This document shows positions 41,099 through 50,019 of a DNA stretch of 64,000 bases, piece by piece. The position numbers and the translations under genes are program-made. Within the stretch, counting starts at the first letter, position 1. Each line of letters opens with the position of its first letter. Location: assembly GCA_024278215.1 (NCBI GenBank), contig JAJRTR010000204.1, positions 1-64,000 of the forward strand, read 5' to 3'. The DNA is from a bacterium (GTDB lineage: Bacteria > UBP15 > UBA6099 > JAJRTR01). The notes below the pieces were generated by a model. It saw only the letters and a program-made list of their open reading frames with translations. It searched no databases and was not told the origin of the DNA.

Positions 41099-42016
41099 CT
41101 ATCTCTTTCTCTTTTTTCTTCTCTTACCTTTTTTCTTAGAACCGGTATTCGTTTTCTTATTGCCTTTTACTTTATTATCCGATTGTGTATCCTGTTTGTT
41201 TCCGTTTTTTGTTTCTTTGCCAGATTTCGGGCTGGCCGATTTCCCGTTTTTTGCCGCTGCCGCTTTTTTCAGGATTTTGCTCTTGAATTTATCATTGTCC
41301 GGCAATTTCGTGGCAGCCTGCTGCGCGAACTGGAGCACGTTCGACACACCCCAGTAGAGCAGCACTCCCGCAGGCATAACAAATGAAATGTAGACAATGA
41401 AAATGTTCATGAACCACATTGTGCTTTTCTGCTGCGGGTCGACAGTCATCATTTTCTGCTGGATCACTGTGGTCACCGTCATGAGAGCGACAACAACGAG
41501 CACCGGCGTGTACAGGTAAGCGTTCTGGAAAAAACTGATGCCGAACTTGCTCAGGTCGATCATGCCGGGCATGATAAGCGCGAGGTCCTTGAGAAAAACC
41601 GGCGAAAGTTTTGTGAATGCCGCGGACGACAGGTTCATTCCGTAGAAGTCCGTGTTGACGAGTATGAAGCCGTTTAGTTCGGGCAACTGGAGCACGCGGT
41701 AGAGGGCGATGAACACAGGCAACTGGAGCACCATGGGCAGGCAACTGCTGAGCGGGTTCACGCCAAGCTCTTTGTAGAGCGCCATCATCTCTTTGCTCTG
41801 CCGCTCTTTGTCGTCCTTATATTTTTCCTGGAGCGCTTTGATCAGAGGCTGCGCGGCCTGCATCGCTTTCATACTCTTGAGACCGGAGAATGTCAGCGGC
41901 AACAGAACTATCCGCATTACCGCCGTAAGGATGATGATGTCCCATCCGTAGTTTCCTGTGTACTGATGAAGGTATTGTATTACGTCGAGTATGAGCTTGA
42001 AGAACCAATCGAACAT
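41099..42016 (-). CDS. yidC: YidC/Oxa1-family membrane insertase, short form with basic C-terminal tail
   Basis: IIILTAVMRIVLLPLTFSGLKSMKAMQAAQPLIKALQEKYKDD...NPLSSCLPMVLQLPVFIALYRVL; between jag and yidD/rnpA. Confidence 0.94.
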   Translation of the reverse strand: MFDWFFKLILDVIQYLHQYTGNYGWDIIILTAVMRIVLLPLTFSGLKSMKAMQAAQPLIKALQEKYKDDKERQSKEMMALYKELGVNPLSSCLPMVLQLPVFIALYRVLQLPELNGFILVNTDFYGMNLSSAAFTKLSPVFLKDLALIMPGMIDLSKFGISFFQNAYLYTPVLVVVALMTVTTVIQQKMMTVDPQQKSTMWFMNIFIVYISFVMPAGVLLYWGVSNVLQFAQQAATKLPDNDKFKSKILKKAAAAKNGKSASPKSGKETKNGNKQDTQSDNKVKGNKKTNTGSKKKGKRRKKRKR

Positions 42017-42134
42017 TATTCAATTATCTCTTTTCATATTCAGTGATTATTCCATCGTCTGTAATCGTTGACGGCACTATGCAGGGCCAATCATAAATAT
42101 AAAGTCCGGTATACTCCGCGTTCGCGCCGCGAAT

Positions 42135-42386
42135 TCACTGCGGTTGAGTAATTTCATCATTCTTATCATGCCGGGGCGGCACCGGGTCGACACCACCCTT
42201 CGAGAACGGATTGCAACGCAAGACCCGCCATACGGCGAGTGCTGTGCCGCGGATAAAACCGTGGGTGTGGAGCGCCTGCACTGCATAGGTCGAGCACGTG
42301 GGATGATATTTACACGTTGCAGGGAAAAGCGGCGATATCAGAGCCTGGTAACACTTAATGATGAAAATCGCTGCTTTAGCGAACAT
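42135..42386 (-). CDS. yidD: Membrane protein insertion efficiency factor YidD
   Basis: IFIIKCYQALISPLFPATCKYHPTCSTYAVQALHTHGFIRGTALAVWRVLRCNPFSKGGVDPVP. Confidence 0.95.
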   Translation of the reverse strand: MFAKAAIFIIKCYQALISPLFPATCKYHPTCSTYAVQALHTHGFIRGTALAVWRVLRCNPFSKGGVDPVPPRHDKNDEITQPQ

Positions 42387-42392
42387 ATAGAT

Positions 42393-42767
42393 TCATACTC
42401 CGGGCATCCTGTCCAGCATTTCCCGGAGTTCCTTTTTCGCTCCTTCAAGATATTTCTCTGTGACGGGCTTCCTGCACAGAACGATAATGTCTTTGCCGAT
42501 CATCGCAGGATGCGCAGCCTGCCTGAGGTTCTCGCGAAGAACTCTTCGCGCCCTGTTCCTGAGAACGGCGTTGCCGAGCCGCTTCGGGACAAACACGGCA
42601 CATCTGGCGCGGTTGTCCGACCGTCGCATGTAGAGAATGTTGATGTTCCTGCCTCTTATGCGTTTACCCCGCCGGAAAATCGAGTCTATGTCGTTCCTGC
42701 CGTGAAGCCGCTCGATGTGTCCCGCCTCATACGCTGAGGCGTTTGCGTCCTTTTCTTCTGCGGGCAT
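42393..42767 (-). CDS. rnpA: Ribonuclease P protein component
   Basis: [27 protein letters not shown]...[26 protein letters not shown]; start likely downstream of 42767. Confidence 0.93.
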   Translation of the reverse strand: MPAEEKDANASAYEAGHIERLHGRNDIDSIFRRGKRIRGRNINILYMRRSDNRARCAVFVPKRLGNAVLRNRARRVLRENLRQAAHPAMIGKDIIVLCRKPVTEKYLEGAKKELREMLDRMPGV

Positions 42768-42861
42768 TGATCACTCTGCGTCCGGCTTTGGTTTTCATCC
42801 GCGCCCGGAATCCGTGTTTTCTTTTCCTTCGCCTGTTGTGAGGTCTGTACGTCGGCTGCAT
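42727..42861 (-). CDS. rpmH: 50S ribosomal protein L34 (44 aa, absent from ORF track)
   Basis: Minus translation [44 protein letters not shown]. Confidence 0.96.
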   Translation of the reverse strand: MQPTYRPHNRRRKRKHGFRARMKTKAGRRVINARRRKGRKRLSV

Positions 42862-43181
42862 CTTATCCTGCTCCTTCTTTAATATTTTCTGTTTATCTGC
42901 ATAATGTTTTCATGTTACTAATGAAAGGATTCTGTGCATGCTTCGAACTTATTTTACAGAATCACAATACCGCATAAACCGCACCGCAAACACGCCGTCA
43001 CGCGGCATTACGGAATCAGGGTAGAAATATACCACAAGCCCGGCTCATTTTCAAACCCCGGCCGTATATAACTGAAATGCTACTGAACGGGAACTTGTTT
43101 TTTCGATGTATAATGTCCATATATTACCCCAATATTATGATTTGTTACCGAATCTGCGGATTCTGCGATGAGAACCACGAA

Positions 43182-43212
43182 AAAAGCCCCCTGCTGTGAG
43201 GGGGCTTTTTGT
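43182..43212. terminator. Intrinsic terminator, probably bidirectional
   Basis: AAAAAAGCCCCCTGCTGTGAGGGGGCTTTTT. Confidence 0.9.
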
Positions 43213-43233
43213 TGTTATTGCTGAACAGCCGGT

Positions 43234-44457
43234 TCAGTATACGATCATGAATTCTACGAATGTCAGGTCGTTGTCTGTAAAGCTGCTGAAGTCTGTGCCG
43301 GCGATTGCCGGTTCGTCTTCCATATTGAATTCCTGCTCGAACTGGAGCCATGCCCTGGGGGCGAGTTTGTGCTTGTAGGAGATGATTACCTGCTGTTTGT
43401 CCCATACATCCGTGAGTGCGGCCACGCCGCTTGCGGCGGTTGCGCCGGAGGCGTCGAGGCTGTAGTTCAGGTCATAGTTGAGCTGGCCATATTCGACATA
43501 GAGTGAGTTCGCCGCATCGAAGTTGTAGCCGATGAGAGTCTGGAAGCCGTCGAAGTCGAGGCTGGCGATCTGGCCGTCTGTGTATTCACCCTGGAACATC
43601 CATGTGCCGTTGTTGTACTGGAAGTCGACACCGAGCATATCATGCGTGCGGGTCGAGTCGGTTTTGCCTGAAAGTGTCGCGAGAGCGGCAGCGTCTGTGG
43701 CAATCACCTTGCTGGTGTAGTAACTGGCACCGATCTTGAGTGAAGGAATAACTTTACCGGCGAGTCGAATGGAGACCGCACGGTTATTGTTGTTTTCATA
43801 TCCGGAGTCTTTGTTGGCGAGCAGACCATAGGAGTCTGTTGTGGCCTTCTGTTTTGAACCTGTGTAAGAAGCGACACCGACTGTGCGGGCAGATGAAGAT
43901 GTGCCGGTTGTAGAGCCGATGAGATAACCGTTAAGGATACCGATATTGAGGTCGATCTTGCCGTTGTCCAGTTTGTTGAGAGACTGGAGACCTGTTACGC
44001 GAGCCTGGTTGATGGCGGCGTTGTAGAGGCTGTAGTTCGACGTTTTGCGGTTTTTGCCGTGGGGAGTAATGCCGTAGCACCAGCTGCGGTTCTTACCGAG
44101 TATCAGCTTGCTGCCTTCGCCGATTCCCACGTCATCGAGAATCATCATGCCGGATTCCATGTAGGTGTAGCCAACAGAGGGCCAGAACCATATATGTGCT
44201 TCGCCATGGACCTTGCTCGAAGCGTCCCAGCGGGGCTGGAAGGCGACTTCTGTGGATTCCCATGTGCTGCCGTCCGCCTCGGATGACGAGAGCCGGCCCC
44301 TGAAGTACCCGTGGAAAGTAAGACCCGCGGGCAGTGGGGACTTGTTCATGTCCGCAACCTGCTGCTTGAGTGCTGCGAATTCCGCTTCGTCTACCGAAGC
44401 TGTCGCTGTGTACGCGATACCTGCAATCGCCAGACAGCAACCCAATACAAACATCAT
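43234..44457 (-). CDS. Outer membrane porin-like beta-barrel protein
   Basis: Signal peptide, coiled segment ALKQQVADMNKSPLPAG, FHGYFRGRLSS..., alternating barrel strands, terminal LTFVEFMIVY. Confidence 0.75.
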   Translation of the reverse strand: MMFVLGCCLAIAGIAYTATASVDEAEFAALKQQVADMNKSPLPAGLTFHGYFRGRLSSSEADGSTWESTEVAFQPRWDASSKVHGEAHIWFWPSVGYTYMESGMMILDDVGIGEGSKLILGKNRSWCYGITPHGKNRKTSNYSLYNAAINQARVTGLQSLNKLDNGKIDLNIGILNGYLIGSTTGTSSSARTVGVASYTGSKQKATTDSYGLLANKDSGYENNNNRAVSIRLAGKVIPSLKIGASYYTSKVIATDAAALATLSGKTDSTRTHDMLGVDFQYNNGTWMFQGEYTDGQIASLDFDGFQTLIGYNFDAANSLYVEYGQLNYDLNYSLDASGATAASGVAALTDVWDKQQVIISYKHKLAPRAWLQFEQEFNMEDEPAIAGTDFSSFTDNDLTFVEFMIVY

Positions 44458-44659
44458 AACCTTTTTAATTTGAAACCTCCCTGGACCTTTAACTTCTTTT
44501 TCTATTTTTATAATAATCCGGGCAGTCTTTTCGACATACCCCGGTAATGAAAAGAAATTTGTGTTAAAACACAGTACTACGGATACTTCAAGTTACTATA
44601 GTAGCATATATACCAATCGAGTTGTCAACCTTCTTTGCTAAAATATAATCCAAACGAAC

Positions 44660-45976
44660 CTATACTTTTTGCCTGTTATCTACAACTCTTTGAGATTTTC
44701 CTTCGCTGCGTTCGATAGTTTTCGGCTCGACGAGCTTGATTTTCGCCGACAGGCCGAGTGCGCTCGCCATCTCGTGTTCGATGCGGTTTTTGAGTGCGTG
44801 CATGGCTTTCATCTCGTCTTTGAAGATTTCGTCCGAAACCTAGACCCACACTTCGAGCCGGTCTTTCGCGCCTTCGCGAGTCACATAGATCATGTAGTGT
44901 GGCTTTGTGCCTTCGATGTTCAGGAGCACGTGTTCTATCTGTTGCGGATATACATTTACGCCGCGTATGATGAGCATGTCGTCCGAGCGGCGGGCAATGC
45001 GTTCGATCCGGGCAAGTGTGCGACCGCAGCCGCATTTTTCATAGTGGAGCCGTGTGATGTCTCGCGTTCTATACCTTATTAATGGTAATCCTTCTTTGGT
45101 AAGCGTAGTAATGACGAGTTCGCCTTCTTCGCCCGGCGGAAGCTGCGCACCGGTTTCCGGGTCGATGATCTCGGGCAGGAAGTGGTCTTCGGCGATGTGG
45201 TGACCGCACCGCTCGGGGCATTCACCTGCGACGCCCGGTCCGATCACCTCGCTGAGTCCGTAGTTGTCGGTGGCTTTGATGTACAACTTCGATTCGATCT
45301 CTTCGCGCATCTTTTCCGTCCAGGGCTCGGAGCCGAACAGCCCCAGGCGAAGATCGGTTGTTTTGGGGTCGACACCCTGTTCTTCCATCGCCTCGACGAT
45401 TGTCATGGCGTAGCTCGGAGTGCAGACAAGGGCAGTAGACTTGTAGTCGCGCATAATGAGTATCTGCCTGCGCGTGTTGCCCACGGAAGTGGGGATGACG
45501 GAAGCGCCGATGAGTTCCGCGCCCTGGTGGAGTCCGAACGCGCCTGTGAAGAGTCCGTAGCCGAAAGCGATCTGTATGACGTCGTCGCGGCCGACGCCGA
45601 CCATGGTCATCATGCGCGCGCACAGTTCGCTCCAGTGCAGCAGGTCGTTACGCGTGTAGCCGACAACCGTGGGGTGGCCGGTGGTGCCGGACGACGAGTG
45701 TATCCTGACAATCTCGCGCAGCGGAACCGCGAACATATCATAGGGATAAGAGTCCCTGAGATTGTCTTTTACGGTGAAAGGCAGTTTTCGCAGGTCATCG
45801 AGTGAGTTCACATCTTCGGGGAGCAGGCCCATTTCGTCGAACTTCTTTTTATAGAACGCCACGTTCCTGTAGCATCTGTGGACGATAGTCTGGAGACGTT
45901 CGAGTTGCAGTTGTTCAAGTTCCTCCCTGTCCATCAACTCATATTCGGGTTTCCATACGCTGGTCATTATTCCCAT
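44660..45976 (-). pseudogene. paaK: Phenylacetate-CoA ligase interrupted by a single in-frame TAG (44840-44842)
   Basis: Intact to DRLEVWV, then TAG, then in frame VSDEIFKDEMKAMHALKNRIEHEMASALGLSAKIKLVEPKTIERSEGKSQRVVDNRQKV* as expected for the C-terminal domain. Confidence 0.85.
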
Positions 45977-46698
45977 ACCTCCTTGTACCCCTTGCCGAGG
46001 TACGCTCGTTTGACTTCGCTGTTCTCCTTCAGGTCTTCGACAGGGCCCTGGACGACGATCCGGCCGGTTTCCAGAACGTAGGCGCGCGAGGCGAGATTGA
46101 AAGCCTGCCTGACGTTTTGTTCGACGACAAGCAGAGTGAGTCCCTCCGCGCGGAGCCTGCGCAGAACGCTGTAAATCTCTTCTACAATGGTGGGCGCCAG
46201 GCCCATCGAGGGTTCGTCGAGCAGCAGGAGTTTCGGCTTGGACATCAGGGCGCGGCCGATAGCCACCATCTGCTGTTCACCGCCGCTGAGAGTGCCCGCA
46301 TACTGTTTTTTCCGCTCGGCGAGCCGCGGCAGCATTTCATATATTTTTTCAAGGTCGTCGTCGATCTCGGACTTATCGGCTGAAAACCGGTGGTATGCGC
46401 CCAGCATGAGATTATCGAGCACAGTGAGAGCGGCGAAAAGTTTGCGGCCTTCGGGCACCAGCGCGATGCCTTTGCGGACGATCCTGTTCGCGCTCGTCCC
46501 GGCGATGTTTTTGTCCATGAACAGGAGTTTGCCCCTGCGCGGCGGCAGCAGACCGGTGATGGACTTCATGAGTGTGGTCTTTCCCGCGCCGTTCGCTCCT
46601 ATGAGGGCTACCGCTTCGCCTTCGCGCACATGCAGGGACACCCCGCTGAGGACGCGCAGATTGTCGTAATATGTCGATATGCTTTGTATCTTCAGCAT
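45967..46698 (-). CDS. livF: Branched-chain amino acid ABC transporter ATP-binding protein
   Basis: [21 protein letters not shown]...[39 protein letters not shown]. Confidence 0.92.
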   Translation of the reverse strand: MLKIQSISTYYDNLRVLSGVSLHVREGEAVALIGANGAGKTTLMKSITGLLPPRRGKLLFMDKNIAGTSANRIVRKGIALVPEGRKLFAALTVLDNLMLGAYHRFSADKSEIDDDLEKIYEMLPRLAERKKQYAGTLSGGEQQMVAIGRALMSKPKLLLLDEPSMGLAPTIVEEIYSVLRRLRAEGLTLLVVEQNVRQAFNLASRAYVLETGRIVVQGPVEDLKENSEVKRAYLGKGYKEVWE

Positions 46699-46730
46699 TT
46701 ACAGAACCCTTTGTTATCGAAGTCGGCATT

Positions 46731-46797
46731 CGTGCCCAAACAAATGAGGTTTGAGCACGGCACGCAATCTATAGTTCGAGCACGGCATACAGAGTTT
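46731..46797. repeat. Family C palindromic repeat, second copy
   Basis: CGTGCCCAAACAAATGAGGTTTGAGCACGGCACGCA...TTCGAGCACGGCATACAGAGTTTC; matches 5293-5334. Confidence 0.6.
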
Positions 46798-46826
46798 CAT
46801 CGTTCCTGCCGTCCCTTTCATCAACC

Positions 46827-46939
46827 AGTGTCGTGTCAGGCGGCAAGTGTCGACAGAGGCATGGTTACCGCATCCCGTCTTCTTTCTTTTTCGCACTATC
46901 CATCCTTCATACACGTCATTATACCTTTGACGCGGCACT
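46827..46939. mobile_element. Family B MITE-like element, short divergent copy B3
   Basis: AGTGTCGTGTCAGG...TTTGACGCGGCACT ends; interior GGTTACCGCATCCCGTC resembles GGTCACCGTACCCCGCC. Confidence 0.55.
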
Positions 46940-46970
46940 AAGGCGAAAACATTTTCTCATTCACAGCGCG

Positions 46971-48569
46971 TTAAGGACCGGCTATCCTCTTCACTCCGAA
47001 CGAAACGATGTGGCGGCGGAAGTGTTTTTCAAGTGCCGCATAATGTTCTTCCTCGAATTCATCCAGCACATCCATAATCCTGTCGTAAAAAACAAAATTG
47101 CCCGCGTCGTCTTTATGTGTCAGAACAGAGCCGTAAGTAATGTGAATGAGTTGTCTCGCGTTGTTTTCGTCCATAAGCGGTTCGAGTTCGTTGTCCGAAA
47201 GTGTGCCGACAACAGGAATCTTTGCAAGGTCGGTCGTTACGTGATATGTCGCCCTGTCATGTTCGAAACGGGAAAGTGCAAACTTGTGTATCTCCCTGTA
47301 AAGGGCGGGAGCATGCCGCGCAACTATCCGTATCGCTTCAATATAGCTCGTGCCTGCGGTTTTTTCGTGGAACAGCCCGCGTGTCAATTCTCCGATCACA
47401 GGGAAAACACTGAACTTGTCGCTGCCTGAATGGATACTGAGTTTGTATGGTCCCATGCACCGGGCGATCAGCGCGTGAAGCAGCAGTGAGTCGCGCAGCA
47501 TATCAATGTCGCCGATGTAATCTATGCCTTTCTGGAACTCGCCGATATAGCGCGGTGCAAGGCTCTGTGCGCTGATCGCATTCGCTTTAAGTTCGGCTGC
47601 GACAAAAAGGTGTTCTTCGGGCGTAGTCGGCTGGGAAGTCTCATCGACCGACATCTCGAAATCGAAATTCCCGGCACTGCCGAGCAGTTCCACAAGCAGC
47701 GCGTGAAGCTTAATTGTGTGTTTTACGGCGGGATAGTACTTAACTGCAATTCTCGCCAGTTTTATTTCATCGAAGATGAATGTCGCCGTGAATCCTGTGT
47801 CCGGGTCAGTAAGGGAAATGTCATTTTCCGTGTACCTTTTGACCATAGCAGCCTTTTCGGCATCATCATTGAACAGAGCATCGAATGCCTGCACCAGTCG
47901 GCTGCCGCTCATGTCGTCTGCGTCATGATTGAGTTGTGCGGAAGGATCGATCGTGTAGAAGGTGAAACCCGCTCCGGCGGTGCGGCGCACATCGTCTTCA
48001 GTTTTCAGGTGGTCGGCATCTGCGCCGAACGGTTCCCTGTATCCCTCCTGAAAAACACTCCAGCAGGCATCGTCCATCACCTGTTGCGGTGTGCGGCTCG
48101 TGCGTTCCATTTCCCTTATGGATTGTTGTGGAAATATCGGGCGTATGTCGTAACCCGCGGCGGCCCTGATGTGGCCGGGAGTTGCTATGCCGAGCCGGTC
48201 ACCCATGCCGATAGATGCTTCGAGCCCGAGTATGGAGGGCGCTGTAAAAGGAAGCGTTTTGCGGAGTGCGCCGGCGTTTTGCGCAGACGCGGCACATTCC
48301 TTTATGAACACGTCCCTGCCGCCTGCGGTTATCTTCATCACGCTTCCCGCGAACTCTTTCCCCGGGTCGTCATCGCCGGGCTTGATTATCATGAGTTTGC
48401 GCGCGCGCGGCGCTTTTCGCAGGCAGAACACTTCTCCTTTGTATGTGCATGCGGATGTGGCGTACATAGCTGAATCCGCAACTGCGATTTTCTCTTTAAT
48501 CGTATCAGAAAGTGGGCCTGTTTGATCGAAACAGTTATTGCTGATAAGAATTTCAACTATATTGTTCAT
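46971..48569 (-). CDS. Tagaturonate epimerase (UxaE)-like protein
   Basis: 532-aa ORF (SILGLEASIGMGDRLGIATPGHIRAA...FTFYTIDPSAQLNHDADDM); family by recall. Confidence 0.55.
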   Translation of the reverse strand: MNNIVEILISNNCFDQTGPLSDTIKEKIAVADSAMYATSACTYKGEVFCLRKAPRARKLMIIKPGDDDPGKEFAGSVMKITAGGRDVFIKECAASAQNAGALRKTLPFTAPSILGLEASIGMGDRLGIATPGHIRAAAGYDIRPIFPQQSIREMERTSRTPQQVMDDACWSVFQEGYREPFGADADHLKTEDDVRRTAGAGFTFYTIDPSAQLNHDADDMSGSRLVQAFDALFNDDAEKAAMVKRYTENDISLTDPDTGFTATFIFDEIKLARIAVKYYPAVKHTIKLHALLVELLGSAGNFDFEMSVDETSQPTTPEEHLFVAAELKANAISAQSLAPRYIGEFQKGIDYIGDIDMLRDSLLLHALIARCMGPYKLSIHSGSDKFSVFPVIGELTRGLFHEKTAGTSYIEAIRIVARHAPALYREIHKFALSRFEHDRATYHVTTDLAKIPVVGTLSDNELEPLMDENNARQLIHITYGSVLTHKDDAGNFVFYDRIMDVLDEFEEEHYAALEKHFRRHIVSFGVKRIAGP

Positions 48570-48601
48570 GTTTCATCTCCACGATTCTGCAATCGCTCTG
48601 C

Positions 48602-48753
48602 GTGTATCAGATAGATATTTTATTACCTCCGGCAGCGAAATGTGAAGAAATTGGAGCAGAATGTGCATTTGTGTCGAAACACCTTTCCATTCTGAAGGGC
48701 GCGGGAATTGTTGCAGACGATAAACACGGCACGCAGGTTTATTATACACTAAG
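48602..48753 (+). pseudogene. ArsR-family HTH regulator remnant ending at repeat A3
   Basis: ECAFVSKHLSILKGAGIVADDKHGTQVYYTL matches the ArsR helix-turn-helix/wing pattern; both ends missing, frame runs into the repeat. Confidence 0.65.
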
Positions 48754-48931
48754 GAGCCAATTGCAAAATTATGTTCGTAGCGAGGTCGAGCGAAATTGTT
48801 CAGTGCAAGGCGGAGGTGTAAAATCCTCGCAGGCGTACTTGTAGAGTACGTAGAGGATGATTTTGCACCGACAACGTAGCTGAGGACAATAGCAGCCGAC
48901 CGCAGCCGAATCAGAATTTTGCAATTGGCTC
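48754..48931 (+). mobile_element. Family A MITE-like element, copy A3
   Basis: GAGCCAATTGCAAAATTATG...CAGAATTTTGCAATTGGCTC; flanks TAAG/TAAA. Confidence 0.85.
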
Positions 48932-49551
48932 TAAATAAAGATGCCTTTTGTAGTGCCTTTGCCTTCGCGGACGATGAGCACATCATCGCCTTCGCTGAAG
49001 TCGATGACGGTGGATGGTTCGCGAGGGATGATGCCGCCGTCGAGAATGTAGTCGACAGCATGGCCAAGCTTGTCGCTGATGTCGTCGGGATCGTCGTAAT
49101 AGGAGCGGTCGGAGGCCATGGCGGTGGTGCTGATGATGGGGTTGCCGAGTTCTTCGATGAGCGCCTGGCAGATATTGTTGTCGGGCACCCTGATGCCGAC
49201 GGTTTTTCGCTTTGTCATGACGAGTTTGGGCACTTCCTTTGTGGCGTTGAGGATGAAGGTGTAGGGGCCGGGGAGCAATTCTTTCATCACACGGTAAGCT
49301 GCGTTTGAGACTTGTGCGTAGCGGCTGATGTCTTTGAGGTCGGCGCAAATAAAAGAAAGCGCTCTTTTCTTTTTGTGTGGTTTCAGTCGGTATATCCTGT
49401 CGATGCCCTTCTTATTGAAGAGATCGGCGCCCATGCCGTAAGTTGTGTCGGTGGGATAGATGATAACCCCGGATTTTCGCAGCGAATCGACGGCACGGCC
49501 TATCTGGCGTTTCTGTGGATACGTAGGATTTACTTTCAGAAGAACTGACAC
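48931..49551 (-). CDS. tsaC: L-threonylcarbamoyladenylate synthase family protein
   Basis: GVIIYPTDTTYGMGADLFNKKGIDRIYRLKPHKKKRALSFIC...GPYTFIL...TVGIRVPDN. Confidence 0.93.
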   Translation of the reverse strand: MSVLLKVNPTYPQKRQIGRAVDSLRKSGVIIYPTDTTYGMGADLFNKKGIDRIYRLKPHKKKRALSFICADLKDISRYAQVSNAAYRVMKELLPGPYTFILNATKEVPKLVMTKRKTVGIRVPDNNICQALIEELGNPIISTTAMASDRSYYDDPDDISDKLGHAVDYILDGGIIPREPSTVIDFSEGDDVLIVREGKGTTKGIFI

Positions 49552-49600
49552 GTAAAAAAACTCCCTTGAAGGTTTAGTGCATCAAAGACAAACTGTTTGT

Positions 49601-49945
49601 TCAGGATTCGCTGGTATCGCTTTTTGCGGCGGTGGCGGCGGCCTGTTCAATGAGTTCGGCGACTCTGTTTTTCAGCAGGTCGCGTTCCTCCTCGGCGGAG
49701 CGCAGTTGTTTTTGCAGTACTTTTGCGTTTTTCCATGATTTCACCTGTCGTCCCAGATCGAACAGCCCCATCAGGACAACACCTGCCGTAAAACTTATAA
49801 GTATCAGGATTGCGACTGATGTACGCCATGTCTGAAATCCAGGGAAATTCACTGGGACATTCGTATTGTTGGCAAGCGCGAAAATCGCTACTACCAGAAG
49901 GAGCGCGAGTGATAAAACAACATATAATTTCTGCATATACAACAC
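49601..49945 (-). CDS. LapA-like (DUF1049) membrane protein
   Basis: VVLSLALLLVVAIFALANNTNVPVNFPGFQTWRTSVAILILISFTAGVVLMGLFDL. Confidence 0.75.
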   Translation of the reverse strand: MLYMQKLYVVLSLALLLVVAIFALANNTNVPVNFPGFQTWRTSVAILILISFTAGVVLMGLFDLGRQVKSWKNAKVLQKQLRSAEEERDLLKNRVAELIEQAAATAAKSDTSES

Positions 49946-50019
49946 CTCCCGCTAAAACCTGGCGCCGAATGTAAAAACAACAAATGTCTTTATCCCACAC
50001 CGGCAAAATATGCGGTCGG

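Noticed and set aside
42862-43180. Possible oriC/dnaA region next to rpmH
   Set aside because: No dnaA gene and no convincing cluster of TTATNCACA boxes seen; only gene-cluster analogy supports it.
44840-44842. General amber recoding genetic code
   Set aside because: TAG terminates other well-supported genes in the window (e.g. 39011-39013, 53785-53787), so one in-frame TAG is more likely mutation or error.
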